Source: an uncultured Myxococcales bacterium (GTDB taxonomy: Bacteria; Myxococcota_A; UBA9042). Taken from it: 64,000 nucleotides of DNA. Each line of letters opens with the position of its first letter. Position 1 is the stretch's first letter. The stretch is from assembly GCA_903924465.1 (NCBI GenBank), contig CAIYBN010000144.1:310001-374000 (forward strand), written 5' to 3'. Positions 8,667 through 18,093 of the stretch are shown here, in pieces. The notes beneath the pieces were generated by a model. The model saw only the letters and a list, made by a program, of their open reading frames with translations, made no database searches and was not told the origin of the DNA. The position numbers and the translations under genes were made by a program.

Positions 8667-9419
8667 ATGAGCGTCACTACACCTGCTGAAATCATGGACG
8701 TTTTGCGCAAGATGCAAGCGCTCGACGACGAAATTCGCGACATCCGCGTGGGCCGCGATGCGCTGGCCGGCAACATGGAGCGCTTGAAGCGCGTGCTGAA
8801 CCACCTCGACCGCGAGCTGGACGACAAGCGCGGCAAGCTGGCGGAAGCCGAGACGTGGTACCGCAACAAGACCAACGAGTTGGAAGCGGAACGCGAGAAG
8901 CTCAACAAGGGCAAATCCAAGCTGTCTGGCGTGACGCGCTCCAAGGAGTACATCGCGGTCAACAAGGAATTGGACATTGCCCGCAAGAACATCGCGCAAA
9001 AGGAAGAGGAAGTCGCCAATCTTATGAAGGCGATTGAGGAATTCCGCGAGGCGATTGCCAAGGAAGAGACCAAGGTCGGCGATCTGCGCGCCCAGGCCGA
9101 GCACACCGAACGCGACAATGCCGAGAGGCTGGCGATCATGGAAGCGCGCATCGCTGAAGTGGATGTGCGCCGCGTGAAGGTCATCGGCAACCTGGACAAG
9201 AGCATCGTCGCCCGCTACGCCAAGATCGCCCACGCGCGCGACGGCGTGGCCGTGGTGGCGGTGAAAGACGGCGGCTGCTCGGGCTGCAACATGCAGCTGC
9301 AGCCGCGCTTCGTCGAGAACATCCTGCGGGCGTCCAGCCTGTCGGCCTGCCCGCACTGCTCGCGCTACCTGTATCCATCGACCATGGTGGACACGGACGG
9401 CAGCATCGTGCCGCTCTAG
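8667..9419 (+). CDS. Coiled-coil protein with C-terminal C4 zinc ribbon (COG1579-type)
   Basis: The ATG at 8667 has an excellent ribosome-binding site (AAGGAAGGAG, 8651-8660), so the longer open frame from 8601 is not used. The 250-residue product is almost all antiparallel coiled coil (about residues 1-190). It ends in a zinc ribbon with two CxxC pairs (CSGC and CPHC) about 30 residues apart. This is the arrangement of the widespread COG1579 nucleic-acid-binding family, whose precise role is unsettled. miaA follows after 15 bases, so the two are probably cotranscribed. Confidence 0.85.
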   Translation: MSVTTPAEIMDVLRKMQALDDEIRDIRVGRDALAGNMERLKRVLNHLDRELDDKRGKLAEAETWYRNKTNELEAEREKLNKGKSKLSGVTRSKEYIAVNKELDIARKNIAQKEEEVANLMKAIEEFREAIAKEETKVGDLRAQAEHTERDNAERLAIMEARIAEVDVRRVKVIGNLDKSIVARYAKIAHARDGVAVVAVKDGGCSGCNMQLQPRFVENILRASSLSACPHCSRYLYPSTMVDTDGSIVPL

Positions 9420-9434
9420 CGTCCCGTTTCCACC

Positions 9435-10352
9435 ATGAAGATCGCAGCGATCTGCGGGCCAACAGCGTCGGGCAAGACCGCGCTGGCCGTTTCCCTGCGC
9501 CGTGATTTCGGTTTGCCGGTCGAAATGATCAGCGTCGATGCGCTGCAGGTGTACCGGCGTCTGGATGCCGCGACAGCCAAGCCAACGCCTGAAGAACGCG
9601 CGCAAATTCCGACGCACCTGATCGACATTGTCGCACCGGATGAGCCGATGAACGCTGCGCTGTGGGTCGCGCAGGCCGAGCGGGTGATCGCGGAGGTGCA
9701 CGCGCGCGGTGCATGGCCGCTGCTGGTCGGCGGCACGGGGCTGTACCTGCGGGCGCTATTGCGCGGTCTGGCCGAGATTCCCACCGTGCCTGCGCAGGTC
9801 CGCGAAGACCTGGCCACGGCGTATCTGGAGCGCGGGCCGGACGCGCTGTGGGCGGAGCTTCAAGCCGTAGATCCCGCCTACGCCCGCCTCACGCCGCCGC
9901 AGAATCGCCAACGCATGCTGCGGGCTCTGGAGGTATTTCGTCACACGGGTCAGCCTTTTTCGGCATTTCACACCGCGCACCAGGCCCAAGCGGACCGCTA
10001 CGCCTGTTTTCGCGTGAGTCTGGAGCCGCCGCGGGATGTCCTGCACGCGCGGATCCGCGCGCGGGCTTTGGCCATGGCGGAGCCCCTGTGTGCAGAAGTC
10101 GCGGCGCTGCGGGCGTCGGGACTGCCGGCGAGCGCGCCGGGCTTGCAGGCGATCGGCTATCGCGACGCCTGGCTCGCGACCGAAAATCCACCCGATCTGC
10201 CGCTTTTTGCCGAACGGCTGGTTGCCGCTCATCTGGCCTACGCCAAGAAGCAGGCCACCTGGTTTCGCAACAACCACATGGAATTCCGGATGGTTGACTC
10301 GGCCGGCACCCACGTCGCCCAGGCCCTACGCGACTGGTTTGCCCCTGCGTGA
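9435..10352 (+). CDS. miaA: tRNA dimethylallyltransferase
   Basis: The 305-residue enzyme transfers a dimethylallyl group to A37 of tRNAs that read codons starting with U. The nucleotide-binding P-loop GPTASGKTAL is at residues 8-17. The family stretches ISVDALQVYRRLDAATAKP, then LVGGTGLYLRALLRG, and YAKKQATWFRNN near the end are all present. The length is normal. It follows the zinc-ribbon gene closely and its stop overlaps a hairpin that may end the transcript. Confidence 0.95.
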   Translation: MKIAAICGPTASGKTALAVSLRRDFGLPVEMISVDALQVYRRLDAATAKPTPEERAQIPTHLIDIVAPDEPMNAALWVAQAERVIAEVHARGAWPLLVGGTGLYLRALLRGLAEIPTVPAQVREDLATAYLERGPDALWAELQAVDPAYARLTPPQNRQRMLRALEVFRHTGQPFSAFHTAHQAQADRYACFRVSLEPPRDVLHARIRARALAMAEPLCAEVAALRASGLPASAPGLQAIGYRDAWLATENPPDLPLFAERLVAAHLAYAKKQATWFRNNHMEFRMVDSAGTHVAQALRDWFAPA

Positions 10353-10372
10353 ATCGCCAAGCGATTTGGGGC
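10341..10372 (+). terminator. Hairpin at the end of miaA
   Basis: A two-part stem is visible: outer GCCCC/GGGGC and inner AATCGC/GCGATT around a CAA loop, followed by GTTTCTCT. It overlaps the miaA stop codon. The T-run is imperfect, so this is a plausible but unproven intrinsic terminator. Confidence 0.4.
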
Positions 10373-10442
10373 GTTTCTCTTGCGAGGACCAGCCAAGACG
10401 ACTACGCTTGCTCGGTCGCTGGGTTCTGCAATGAGGCTACCC

Positions 10443-11288
10443 ATGAGTGTGTCCATGTTCCACAAGCTCCGTTCCTTCGTGCTGACCACCGCGGTGCTGT
10501 CGACGCTGTTCGCGGTGACGGTCCTGGCCCAAACGCCGCCGGCTACCGACCCGCCGCCCAGTGATCCAAACGTCCGCGCCGGCGAATCGGCGGATCGCGC
10601 GGCTGAACGCCTCAATGAAGAAGGCAAGAAGCTCGTCGCGTCCGGCAAGTATGAGGAAGCGCTGGATAAATTCCGCGCGTCGCTGAAGCTGTTCCCGCTG
10701 TCGAACGCGATCTTCAACATCGGCTCGATGCTCTACACGCTCAAGCAGTATGAAGACGCCCATCCCTATCTGGAGCAAACGCTCAAGGCACCGTTGGACC
10801 CGCGGCAGCGCGAAATCGTGCTGAGCTATCTGGACAATGTCGGTCAAGCGCTGAAGCTGAGCCATGCGCCGGTCGTGGTGGAATCGAATCCGCCAGGCGG
10901 CACGGTCATCGTCAACACCAAGGAATTGCCGTTCGTCACGCCGACCCGCGTGATGATTCCGTTTGGCACGACGGACGTCACCGTACAGGTGGCAGGCTTC
11001 AAGCCGCAGACCGTCGTCGTCTCGTCCTCGCGCGTCAATCCACCGAAGGACATCCGCGTGCGCCTGGAGCGCGATGAGCCCGATGCCCAGGTCAGCCTGC
11101 GCTGCCCGCAAGGTTCTGACGTCTTTGTCGATGGCACGATGCGCGGCTTTGAGCTCGTGCGCGATCGCATGCTCATCGGTCAGCACGTGGCGCGCTGCGG
11201 CAAGACCATGGATACAAAGGCTTTTGAGCGCGTTATTACCGTGCGATCGGGCGCCAATGCGTTCGATTTCAGCAACGTGACCAAGTAG
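10443..11288 (+). CDS. Exported TPR / PEGA-domain protein
   Basis: The start at 10443 is preceded by GAGG at a good distance; an upstream in-frame ATG at 10431 is possible. A Sec signal peptide ends near VLAQ (about residue 22). The next part has a TPR pair (about residues 50-110, with AERLNEEGKKLVASGKYEEALDKF split over two helices). Then come two PEGA-type beta repeats (SNPPGGTVIVN and later FVDGTMRG), which usually sit on the outside of the membrane in surface or envelope proteins. The specific role is unknown. The kdd start lies 21 bases downstream, but the two products have no evident link. Confidence 0.75.
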   Translation: MSVSMFHKLRSFVLTTAVLSTLFAVTVLAQTPPATDPPPSDPNVRAGESADRAAERLNEEGKKLVASGKYEEALDKFRASLKLFPLSNAIFNIGSMLYTLKQYEDAHPYLEQTLKAPLDPRQREIVLSYLDNVGQALKLSHAPVVVESNPPGGTVIVNTKELPFVTPTRVMIPFGTTDVTVQVAGFKPQTVVVSSSRVNPPKDIRVRLERDEPDAQVSLRCPQGSDVFVDGTMRGFELVRDRMLIGQHVARCGKTMDTKAFERVITVRSGANAFDFSNVTK

Positions 11289-11309
11289 CGCAAGCCCGGC
11301 GGCAAGCCC

Positions 11310-12368
11310 GTGCCATTTCGCCCCATTTCCAATCCACTCGGTGTGCGACGCGTGCTTGAGCCCGCTGGCGCGCTGCCGCAAGCCGCGCACCGGCTCGATG
11401 CCGAATTGCCGGCGTATCGGGACGAAATCGTTCTCGACGTCCAGACGCTGAACATCGACGCCGCGTCGTTTGTGCAGATGGAAAGCGTCCACGCGACCGG
11501 CGGTCCAGACGTCGGTCAGCAGATCGCGGCGATCGTTGCGGCGCGCGGCAAGATGCAGAATCCGGTCACGGGTTCGGGCGGCATGCTGCTCGGTCGCGTG
11601 CAGCAGATGGGCCCGCACTACTCCGGACCGTTGGCGGGCGCGCAGATCGGCGATCAAGTCGCTACGCTGGTGTCTCTGACGTTGACGCCGCTGCACTTGC
11701 ACGAAATCGTCGCCATCGTGCCGCACGCGCATCAGGTCCATGTGCGCGCGACCGCGATCCTGCCGTCGAGTGCGCCGGCCGCGCTGGTGCCGGACGATTT
11801 GCCGCCGTCGCTTGTGCTCGCGGTGCTGGATGTGTGCGGTGCGCCGGCGCAGGTGGCGCGGATGGTCACGCAGTTGCCGCAGCGGGGCCATCTGCTGTGT
11901 ATCGGTGCCGGCAAGGCGGGGACGCTGGCGTTGGCTGCGGCCCGCGAAACGCGGCCGGATCTGCGGCTGTGGGCCATTGATCGCTTTGAGGCGCCGCTGC
12001 GGGAAGTGCATGCGGCCGGACTCTGCGACGGTTACGCGGCGCTGGACGCAAGCGATGCGCTGGCGGTGCGGGAAGCCGTGCTGCGCTGGACGAACGGTCA
12101 GTTGTGCGATGCCGTGGTGCAAATGGCGAGCCTGCCCAACACGGAAATGGCGGCGATTCTCGCGTGCCGGCCGCGCGGGGTTTGCCTCTATTTCAGCATG
12201 GCGACCAGCTTCGCCCAAGTCGCGCTCGGGGCCGAGGGCGTGGGCGCCGACGTGGATTTGCTGATCGGCAACGGCTACTTGCAGGATCACGCGCAGATGG
12301 CGCTGACCCTTGTGCGGCGGCAGGAAAAGACGCGAGCACTGCTGGCGCGGCGATTGGGACTGGCGTAG
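11310..12368 (+). CDS. kdd: L-erythro-3,5-diaminohexanoate dehydrogenase
   Basis: The product (352 aa from a GTG start) matches the Kdd family across its length: an N-terminal region with RVLEPAGALPQAA, then DVQTLNIDAASFVQM, and GKMQNPVTGSGGMLLG. A Rossmann region follows with LCIGAGKAGTLAL. In the beta-lysine route the enzyme oxidatively deaminates 3,5-diaminohexanoate with NAD+. The substrate is made by KamDE, which is encoded convergently with only nine bases between the genes. That neighbourhood strongly supports the call. The next pathway enzymes (3-keto-5-aminohexanoate cleavage, then ammonia lyase) and lysine 2,3-aminomutase are not in the window. Confidence 0.88.
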   Translation: MPFRPISNPLGVRRVLEPAGALPQAAHRLDAELPAYRDEIVLDVQTLNIDAASFVQMESVHATGGPDVGQQIAAIVAARGKMQNPVTGSGGMLLGRVQQMGPHYSGPLAGAQIGDQVATLVSLTLTPLHLHEIVAIVPHAHQVHVRATAILPSSAPAALVPDDLPPSLVLAVLDVCGAPAQVARMVTQLPQRGHLLCIGAGKAGTLALAAARETRPDLRLWAIDRFEAPLREVHAAGLCDGYAALDASDALAVREAVLRWTNGQLCDAVVQMASLPNTEMAAILACRPRGVCLYFSMATSFAQVALGAEGVGADVDLLIGNGYLQDHAQMALTLVRRQEKTRALLARRLGLA

Positions 12369-12377
12369 CGCGACCGC

Positions 12378-13118
12378 TCAACGTGCCGGTAAGTGCTGCA
12401 CGATGAACCCCGCCACCTGACTCGGCAGCGTGCCCGCGCCAAAACCGGCATCGAAACCGAGCTCCAACGCAACCTGATGGCTCAAGCGCGGCCCGCCGCA
12501 AATGAACAGCAGGTGCTGCCGGACGCCGTCCGCTTCAGCCAGGTCGATCAACGCCGCCAGATTGGAGCGGTGGCAATCCTTCTGCGTGACAATCTGGCTC
12601 ACCAGCACCACATCGGCGTCGAACTGCCGCGCTTCGTCGAGCAAACGCTCGTTGGCGACCTGCGCGCCGAGGTTTCTCACGCTCAAACAGTGATACGCCT
12701 CCAAGCCCTTGTCGCCGTGGTAGCCTTTGACGTTCAGGATCGCATCGATGCCCACCGTGTGCGCGTCGTCGCCGGTGCAGGCACCCAGCACCCGCAATTT
12801 GCGGGTGAATTTCAGCGCCGCGAGCGCTTCAATGTCATCGCGCCCAAGCTTCGCGGCCGCCAGCTCCGTCACGTGCAGCTGCGTCGTATCCACCACGTGC
12901 GGTGACCGGGCGTACACGACCAGATAGGTGAAGCCTTCGCCCAAATCATGCGCGTGGTACACCTGCGGCGATTCCAGACCCATTTGCCGGCACAGCTGGC
13001 GCGCGGCTTCCTTGGCCGATTCGCCGAACGGCACGGGCAGCGAAAACGACAGCATGATCTGGCCGTCGTTCAGCGTGTCGCCGTAAGCGCGCACCTGCTG
13101 CGGATCGATCGCGCTCAT
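12378..13118 (-). CDS. kamE: Lysine 5,6-aminomutase beta subunit (B12-binding)
   Basis: The 246-residue protein has a cobalamin-binding fold. The motif GDDAHTVG includes His120, the expected lower axial ligand of cobalt. The close-by lysine in ILNVKG (Lys131) matches the residue that forms the internal aldimine with PLP in this family. With KamD it moves the terminal amino group of beta-lysine or D-lysine to the next carbon, using adenosylcobalamin and PLP. The start overlaps the kamD stop by four bases (ATGA), so the subunits are translationally coupled. Ornithine 4,5-aminomutase is less likely, because its B12 subunit is much longer. Confidence 0.9.
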   Translation of the reverse strand: MSAIDPQQVRAYGDTLNDGQIMLSFSLPVPFGESAKEAARQLCRQMGLESPQVYHAHDLGEGFTYLVVYARSPHVVDTTQLHVTELAAAKLGRDDIEALAALKFTRKLRVLGACTGDDAHTVGIDAILNVKGYHGDKGLEAYHCLSVRNLGAQVANERLLDEARQFDADVVLVSQIVTQKDCHRSNLAALIDLAEADGVRQHLLFICGGPRLSHQVALELGFDAGFGAGTLPSQVAGFIVQHLPAR

Positions 13119-14761
13119 GGCACCGCCTCACCGCTCGCGGACAACTGCCCTTGCGCCACCAGCGCGTGCGTGATGGCGTCCGCCGTCGGATCCCAGTAGG
13201 CGGCATCCTTGACGAAGACACCTTCCAGGCCGCGACCACCGCTGGGCGAACGCGCGATGTCCGCGAACGTCCCGCGCGCCAGACTGGCCATCAAGCCGTC
13301 GCGCGCCATGTGTTCCAGCAGCACCAGCGCCTCCGCCAGCACGTGCCGCGCCCGCGCTTCCAGCTTGCCACCCGGCTCCACGCGCAGCTCGCTGCCCAGG
13401 CCCATCGCGCCGCCGAACACCAGCTGCGCCGACTCCAGCGCCAGGTAGCGATCGTGAATGTGCGGCGTGTGCATGGCTTCCGTCATCATGCCCAGCAGCT
13501 GGATGCCCTGACCGGTCAGCACACCCACCAGGTTGAACAACGCGTCCTGCACGTGGCCGCGCCACACGTTGCCGGTCATGTGTTTGGTCGGCGGCATGTA
13601 CTTGAGCGGCGCACCCGGAAACAAGTGACGAATCAGCGCTGCGTGGGCAATTTCCAGCAGCAGCGCATCCGGCAGCGACGGGTCAATTTCCATGGCGTGG
13701 CCCAGGCCCAGCTGATCGGTTTGCAGCCCAGCTTGCCGCGCCAGCGCCTCGTTGATGAGCGTCGACGCGACCACCGTATGCGCCGCATCGACCGCGTCCG
13801 CCGTCGTCAGGTAGTTGTCCTCGCCGGTATTGATGATGAGCCCGGCCAGCGCGGAAATGCGCCGGCTCACCCGCTGATCGCACAGCGTTCGCTGCATGTT
13901 GATGTCGCGAAACAGGATGCCGTAAAGCGCATCGTTCAACATCATGTCCAGGCGTTCCAAAGCGCCGATCGCCGCGATTTCCGGCATGCACAGCCCGGAT
14001 GCGTAGTTGCACAAGCGGATGTAGCGGCCCAATTCGGCGCCCACATCGTCGAGTGCCCGTCGCATCAGCGCGAAGTTCGCCTGCGTGGCAAAGGTGCCGC
14101 CAAAACCTTCCGTCGTCTCGCCTTCTGGCACGTAGTCCAGCAGCGATTGGCCGGTCGAGCGGATCACCGCAATCACGTCCGCGCCTTGTCGGGCCGCGAC
14201 GCGCGCTTGCACCACGTCTTCATGGATGTTGCCGCTGGCGACAATCACGTACTTCAGCGGCTGCATGCCCTGACCCAATCGACCGATCAGCGCCGTGCGC
14301 TCGTGCCGCCGCGCCAGGATCCGCGCCACGCCCGCTTGCGCCAACGTCTCGCCCACGTGACGCACTGCCGGCACCACGTCCAGGCGATCCGCGTGCGCGC
14401 GCAGGTCCACGCGTCCGTCCGCCACCGCTTGCGCCAGCGCCTGCGCATCCAGTCCCGTGAGCGTCATGGCCCGGCAGAACGGCCGCGCCACGCCTGCCGT
14501 CAACAATCCCGCGGTGTGCAGGTCCAGCACCACACGGTTGGCCAGCGGTTCGCCATCAGCGGTCGCGCCGGTCACGCCAAAGAGCCGCAGCACCGTGCGC
14601 TCGATCGCCAGCGTCGAATGGTCAGCCAGCTTGTCCTGCGTTTCCGTGGCAATCTGCCGCGCCAGCGTCCGGGCGCGCGTCACGCTGGCGCTGTCCAAGT
14701 CCAGCGGCGGGCAACCAAAGCCAGGCGGAGTCGGCGCAAACGTGGCGACGAGCCCCGCCAT
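13115..14761 (-). CDS. kamD: Lysine 5,6-aminomutase alpha subunit
   Basis: I chose the ATG at 14761 (548 aa) over the longer open frame to 14809, whose extra residues are Arg-rich and unlike the family. The sequence has the TIM-barrel features of KamD, including RSTGQSLLDYVPEGETTEGF, NYASGLCMPEIA, INTGEDNYLTTADA and the C-terminal PPTKHMTGN. It binds adenosylcobalamin and PLP together with KamE. It is the first gene of a two-gene unit kamD-kamE whose 3' end faces kdd. A lipoprotein hydrolase gene ends six bases upstream, so a longer transcript is possible. Confidence 0.9.
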   Translation of the reverse strand: MAGLVATFAPTPPGFGCPPLDLDSASVTRARTLARQIATETQDKLADHSTLAIERTVLRLFGVTGATADGEPLANRVVLDLHTAGLLTAGVARPFCRAMTLTGLDAQALAQAVADGRVDLRAHADRLDVVPAVRHVGETLAQAGVARILARRHERTALIGRLGQGMQPLKYVIVASGNIHEDVVQARVAARQGADVIAVIRSTGQSLLDYVPEGETTEGFGGTFATQANFALMRRALDDVGAELGRYIRLCNYASGLCMPEIAAIGALERLDMMLNDALYGILFRDINMQRTLCDQRVSRRISALAGLIINTGEDNYLTTADAVDAAHTVVASTLINEALARQAGLQTDQLGLGHAMEIDPSLPDALLLEIAHAALIRHLFPGAPLKYMPPTKHMTGNVWRGHVQDALFNLVGVLTGQGIQLLGMMTEAMHTPHIHDRYLALESAQLVFGGAMGLGSELRVEPGGKLEARARHVLAEALVLLEHMARDGLMASLARGTFADIARSPSGGRGLEGVFVKDAAYWDPTADAITHALVAQGQLSASGEAVP

Positions 14762-14766
14762 CGGAC

Positions 14767-16779
14767 TCACCACTCGTCGCCGGGAACGACGCACGGCTTG
14801 CCGCCGCACTCGTCGATGATTTCCCCGGTGTCAAAGAAGTGGCCCATCTGCGCCATGTGCGCCTTGCTGCGGCGCGGGCATTCGTGCGGATCCTTGCCGA
14901 TCTTGTTGGGCAAATTGCCCGGCAACGACCAATCCAAGCCGCAATTCCAGCTGACCACCGCCGAGCCGGTGTACGGATAGCTCTGCGGCGTGACGCCAAA
15001 CAGGTTCTTGCCCCAGTTGGCCATCAGCTTCAGGTCGCCGCCACTGCGCGCAGCAATTTCCATCGTCACCGGGGCCACTTGATGGTCGCCAATCGCAATG
15101 TCCGCCAGCACGGCGTGCTTGGGCGTATTCGGATGCGGATTGGCAGTCATGTGGGCGTAGTGGGTCACGGAATCGACGGCGTCCCAGGGCAACTGGATCA
15201 TGGACAAGAGAATGATCTGGTCGCGGGTGTCTGGATAGAAGCCGCGGATGATCCCGAAGAACATTTCAAAATCCGCGGACCGCTGCAGCAAGGTCGAATA
15301 GTTGTTGCCCACCACGCCGACGGCGCCACGCACGATATCGGTCGAAAGCGCCAGCACGGTGCCGCCGAAGATCGCGCCCTGCGAATTGCCGTAATAGAAC
15401 ATCCGCGTCTTGTCGACCGTCACCTTCGCGGCTTTGACTTCCGGTAGATCGGCAAACTGCTCACGCATCGCCCGCTGCAACAGCGTGTACTCGAGCATAC
15501 CCTGATGCAGCTTGTCCGGCAGCGAGGAGAAGTTGGTCATCGCCGAGAGCACCAGCATGATTTCAGCGCCCTCAAACTGCGACATGCCGTACATGTGGCA
15601 GGCATACGGAATGATTTGGCTCTTGGTCGCCAGTGTACCCAGATAGCCGGTCTCGACCTCTTGCGCGCTGCCATTCAGGCCGTGGCCGTACTCCATCAGG
15701 CCAAACGCCGGACCATTCAGCGCCGTGCGCGGAATCCGCACGAAGAATTCCGGATCGCGCCAGCCATTTTGCACCGGCATGCCGTCCGCGCCCACGTTCA
15801 GGTAGTGCAAGCTCGCCGCGTCGTCCAGGCGCACATAAGAAGGCACATGGAACGTACCGGTGACTTCCATCGCAATATCGGCATCTTCCGCTTCGGTGAA
15901 CGTAATAACCTGCTTGACGGTCAGCGCCGGACCTTTGTCGCCCACGGTCTTTTGCGCCTCGTCTCGCATGTGCAGCAAACGGCCGTGCTCTGCTTCGGTC
16001 GACGCCGTGACGAAGTCCCACGCCAGGATCAGCTCGTCCTTCTTGACGCCCTCGCCGGCCAGAACCGCAAAGATATCGTCGAACTTCGCCTGGCGATCGG
16101 CGATCGTCGTGCCCGCCGTCGCGCCCGACTTCAGCAGCGCAAAGGCCGGCGCCGCCGCAAAGGCCTTGCCGCTCGTGTCCTTGAGACCGCGCACACCGAC
16201 GACGTAGCGCGTCGCTTCGTTCAAAATCACCGCGGGGCGCACGATGAACATCTGCTTGGTCGCGTCTTTCTCCGTCAGGTCCAGCTCGACAAAATACGGC
16301 ACGTGGCGGGTGACCTTGCCGCCCACGACTTCCAGCAGCACGATGCTCGCCGTGGCGTCCACCGAGCTGGCCATCGTGTTCTCGCTGGGCAGCCCCGTCG
16401 TGTCGACGTTGGGCCACTGCATCAACAGCGTCGTGCCCACGCCGTAGCCATCCAGCAGCGCGTACGGCGCCGGCGACACCAGCTGACCGCCTGAATTCTT
16501 GGGCAAAGTCGACTCGCCAAATTGCAGGCGATAGCCGGTCTTGGTCTTCGCGTCCGCCACCAAGTACTGGTTGGACGGCCACGGCAGCGCGCAGTGCGCC
16601 GGATGAATCGGATCGCAGTCGTGATTCGGCCAGTCAAACGGCGTCGTCGCGGTCGTGTCGCTGCCGATGAGCACATCGTCCGCTGTCGCGTCATCGGTTG
16701 AAGTCGTTGCGGCCGTGCCACACGCCGTCGCCACAAGCGCCGGAACCCAAATCAAACGGAGGAGATTTCGCAGCTGCAT
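14767..16779 (-). CDS. Lipoprotein with alpha/beta-hydrolase fold
   Basis: The ATG at 16779 gives a lipoprotein signal (LVATAC, Cys20) and a Thr/Asp-rich linker to about residue 45; the open frame continues upstream but has no sensible start there. The 670-residue protein contains a nucleophile elbow YYGNSQGA with Ser466 in a G-x-S-x-G context, and a FGLMEYGHGLNGS stretch earlier that could form the oxyanion region. It is therefore probably a surface or periplasmic esterase or peptidase-like hydrolase of unknown substrate. Several Cys residues in the N-terminal and C-terminal parts suggest disulfides. It ends six bases before kamD. Confidence 0.72.
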   Translation of the reverse strand: MQLRNLLRLIWVPALVATACGTAATTSTDDATADDVLIGSDTTATTPFDWPNHDCDPIHPAHCALPWPSNQYLVADAKTKTGYRLQFGESTLPKNSGGQLVSPAPYALLDGYGVGTTLLMQWPNVDTTGLPSENTMASSVDATASIVLLEVVGGKVTRHVPYFVELDLTEKDATKQMFIVRPAVILNEATRYVVGVRGLKDTSGKAFAAAPAFALLKSGATAGTTIADRQAKFDDIFAVLAGEGVKKDELILAWDFVTASTEAEHGRLLHMRDEAQKTVGDKGPALTVKQVITFTEAEDADIAMEVTGTFHVPSYVRLDDAASLHYLNVGADGMPVQNGWRDPEFFVRIPRTALNGPAFGLMEYGHGLNGSAQEVETGYLGTLATKSQIIPYACHMYGMSQFEGAEIMLVLSAMTNFSSLPDKLHQGMLEYTLLQRAMREQFADLPEVKAAKVTVDKTRMFYYGNSQGAIFGGTVLALSTDIVRGAVGVVGNNYSTLLQRSADFEMFFGIIRGFYPDTRDQIILLSMIQLPWDAVDSVTHYAHMTANPHPNTPKHAVLADIAIGDHQVAPVTMEIAARSGGDLKLMANWGKNLFGVTPQSYPYTGSAVVSWNCGLDWSLPGNLPNKIGKDPHECPRRSKAHMAQMGHFFDTGEIIDECGGKPCVVPGDEW

Positions 16780-16902
16780 GACCAACCTGAACGCCGAAAG
16801 TGCCCGGCAAAGCGGTGGCAGGCTATCCGAGACCGCGCCCGTTGGCATGACGCGCTGCGTCAAACGCACGACAAGTGGCGGACCATACCGTATCCTGTGG
16901 CC

Positions 16903-18090
16903 ATGGCGCTGCCGCTCCCCGACCTGACTTTGCCGCTGCACGACGCTGGAACGGGCACGCCGACGCTGCGGCGTGTGCTGGCTGGCGCGACGCAGACACT
17001 GGCGCGCGATCTCCAGGCCACCGCAGCGCGTCACGATCGCAATCTGGCACAACTCCTCGGCCAGCTGGCGGAAGTGGGCGTGCTTCAAGCGATTTTGCTG
17101 CGACCACAGGTGAGCGTGCTGGCGCGGGTGTGGCTGGCCGTGCCGGTGCAACGGCGGCTGCTGCAGGGTCGGCTGCGCGCGGCGCTGGCGGTGGAAGCCG
17201 CTCTGGTCGGTCGGCTGCCGGTGCCGGTCGAGCTGCCGCCGGTCGCGATCGGGCTGCCGCGCTTGGGCCTGCGACTGGAGCCGGCAGACACGACCGCGCT
17301 GCGCATTTCCCCGGATGGCCTGACGGTGCGTGGTGCCCAGGGACAGCTCGAATGGGCGTTTGTGGACCTTGCACCCCGGGCGACGCCGTGTGTCCTCTGG
17401 CACGCCTACACGCCGATTCACCCCGGGCTGCCGAATGCGCGTCTGGCGCAGGCCGACGACAATCCGCTGGCGATTTTTCACGATCACCCCAAGCGCCGCG
17501 GCAACATCGTGAGCCTGGGCGAGCGGCCGGAAGCGGCGTGGCAGGAGCCCCTGGCTTTTGCGATCGACCAGATCGCCGCGCATCTGCCGGCGCTGCTGGA
17601 CGAGATGCGCCTGCTGCTGGGCCACGTCGTGCCGGTGGGCTTTTTGGAAGAAGATCACCAGTCGGCGAGCTATCCGCACGCACTGGGGACAATCTACCTG
17701 ACGCTGCACCCGCGACCGATGATGATGCTGGAGGCGCTGATCCACGAGTTCCAGCACAACAAGCTGCACGCGCTGATGCGGCTGGGACCGCTGCTGGCCG
17801 GCGATGAAGACCTGCGCGTGGCCTCGCCGGTGCGGCCGGATCCGCGGCCGTTGCGCGGGGTGCTGCTGGCGGCGCACGCGTTCCTGCCGGTCGCGGAACT
17901 CTACCGACGACTCGTGGAAACGGACGATCCGCTGACGCGGCAGCACTGGTTTGCCGAGCGTTACGCCGAAATTCGCCGCAGGAACCGCGAGGCGTGGCGG
18001 ACGATCCAGCAGCACGCGGTGTGGACGCCGCTATCCCAGGGGCTGGCGGAAGAACTGGCGCGGCTGGACCGCGCGCTGTCGGAGCCTTGA
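16903..18090 (+). CDS. HExxH-motif putative peptide beta-hydroxylase
   Basis: This 395-residue protein resembles the aKG-HExxH-type peptide beta-hydroxylases, best known as modification enzymes for ribosomal peptides. The signature LIHEFQHNKLHAL is present (His281, His285). The downstream block VRPDPRPLRGVLLAAHAF matches the family's PWR-DPRP-L-G and AH region, with His325 a candidate third metal ligand. The N-terminal 150 residues are Leu/Arg/Ala-rich and less conserved. No precursor peptide, radical-SAM or transporter partner is adjacent; an RNA pseudouridine synthase gene follows after three bases. The start is the ATG at 16903; an upstream GTG at 16897 would add two residues. Confidence 0.7.
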   Translation: MALPLPDLTLPLHDAGTGTPTLRRVLAGATQTLARDLQATAARHDRNLAQLLGQLAEVGVLQAILLRPQVSVLARVWLAVPVQRRLLQGRLRAALAVEAALVGRLPVPVELPPVAIGLPRLGLRLEPADTTALRISPDGLTVRGAQGQLEWAFVDLAPRATPCVLWHAYTPIHPGLPNARLAQADDNPLAIFHDHPKRRGNIVSLGERPEAAWQEPLAFAIDQIAAHLPALLDEMRLLLGHVVPVGFLEEDHQSASYPHALGTIYLTLHPRPMMMLEALIHEFQHNKLHALMRLGPLLAGDEDLRVASPVRPDPRPLRGVLLAAHAFLPVAELYRRLVETDDPLTRQHWFAERYAEIRRRNREAWRTIQQHAVWTPLSQGLAEELARLDRALSEP

Positions 18091-18093
18091 ACG

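Noticed and set aside
12378-14761. D-ornithine 4,5-aminomutase in place of lysine 5,6-aminomutase
   Set aside because: Subunit sizes fit KamD/KamE, and the neighbouring kdd gene acts on the lysine-route product.
16780-18015. Extension of the lipoprotein hydrolase frame to a 1082-codon ORF
   Set aside because: The lipobox signal at the ATG at 16779 fixes the start, and the extra part is antisense to the HExxH gene.
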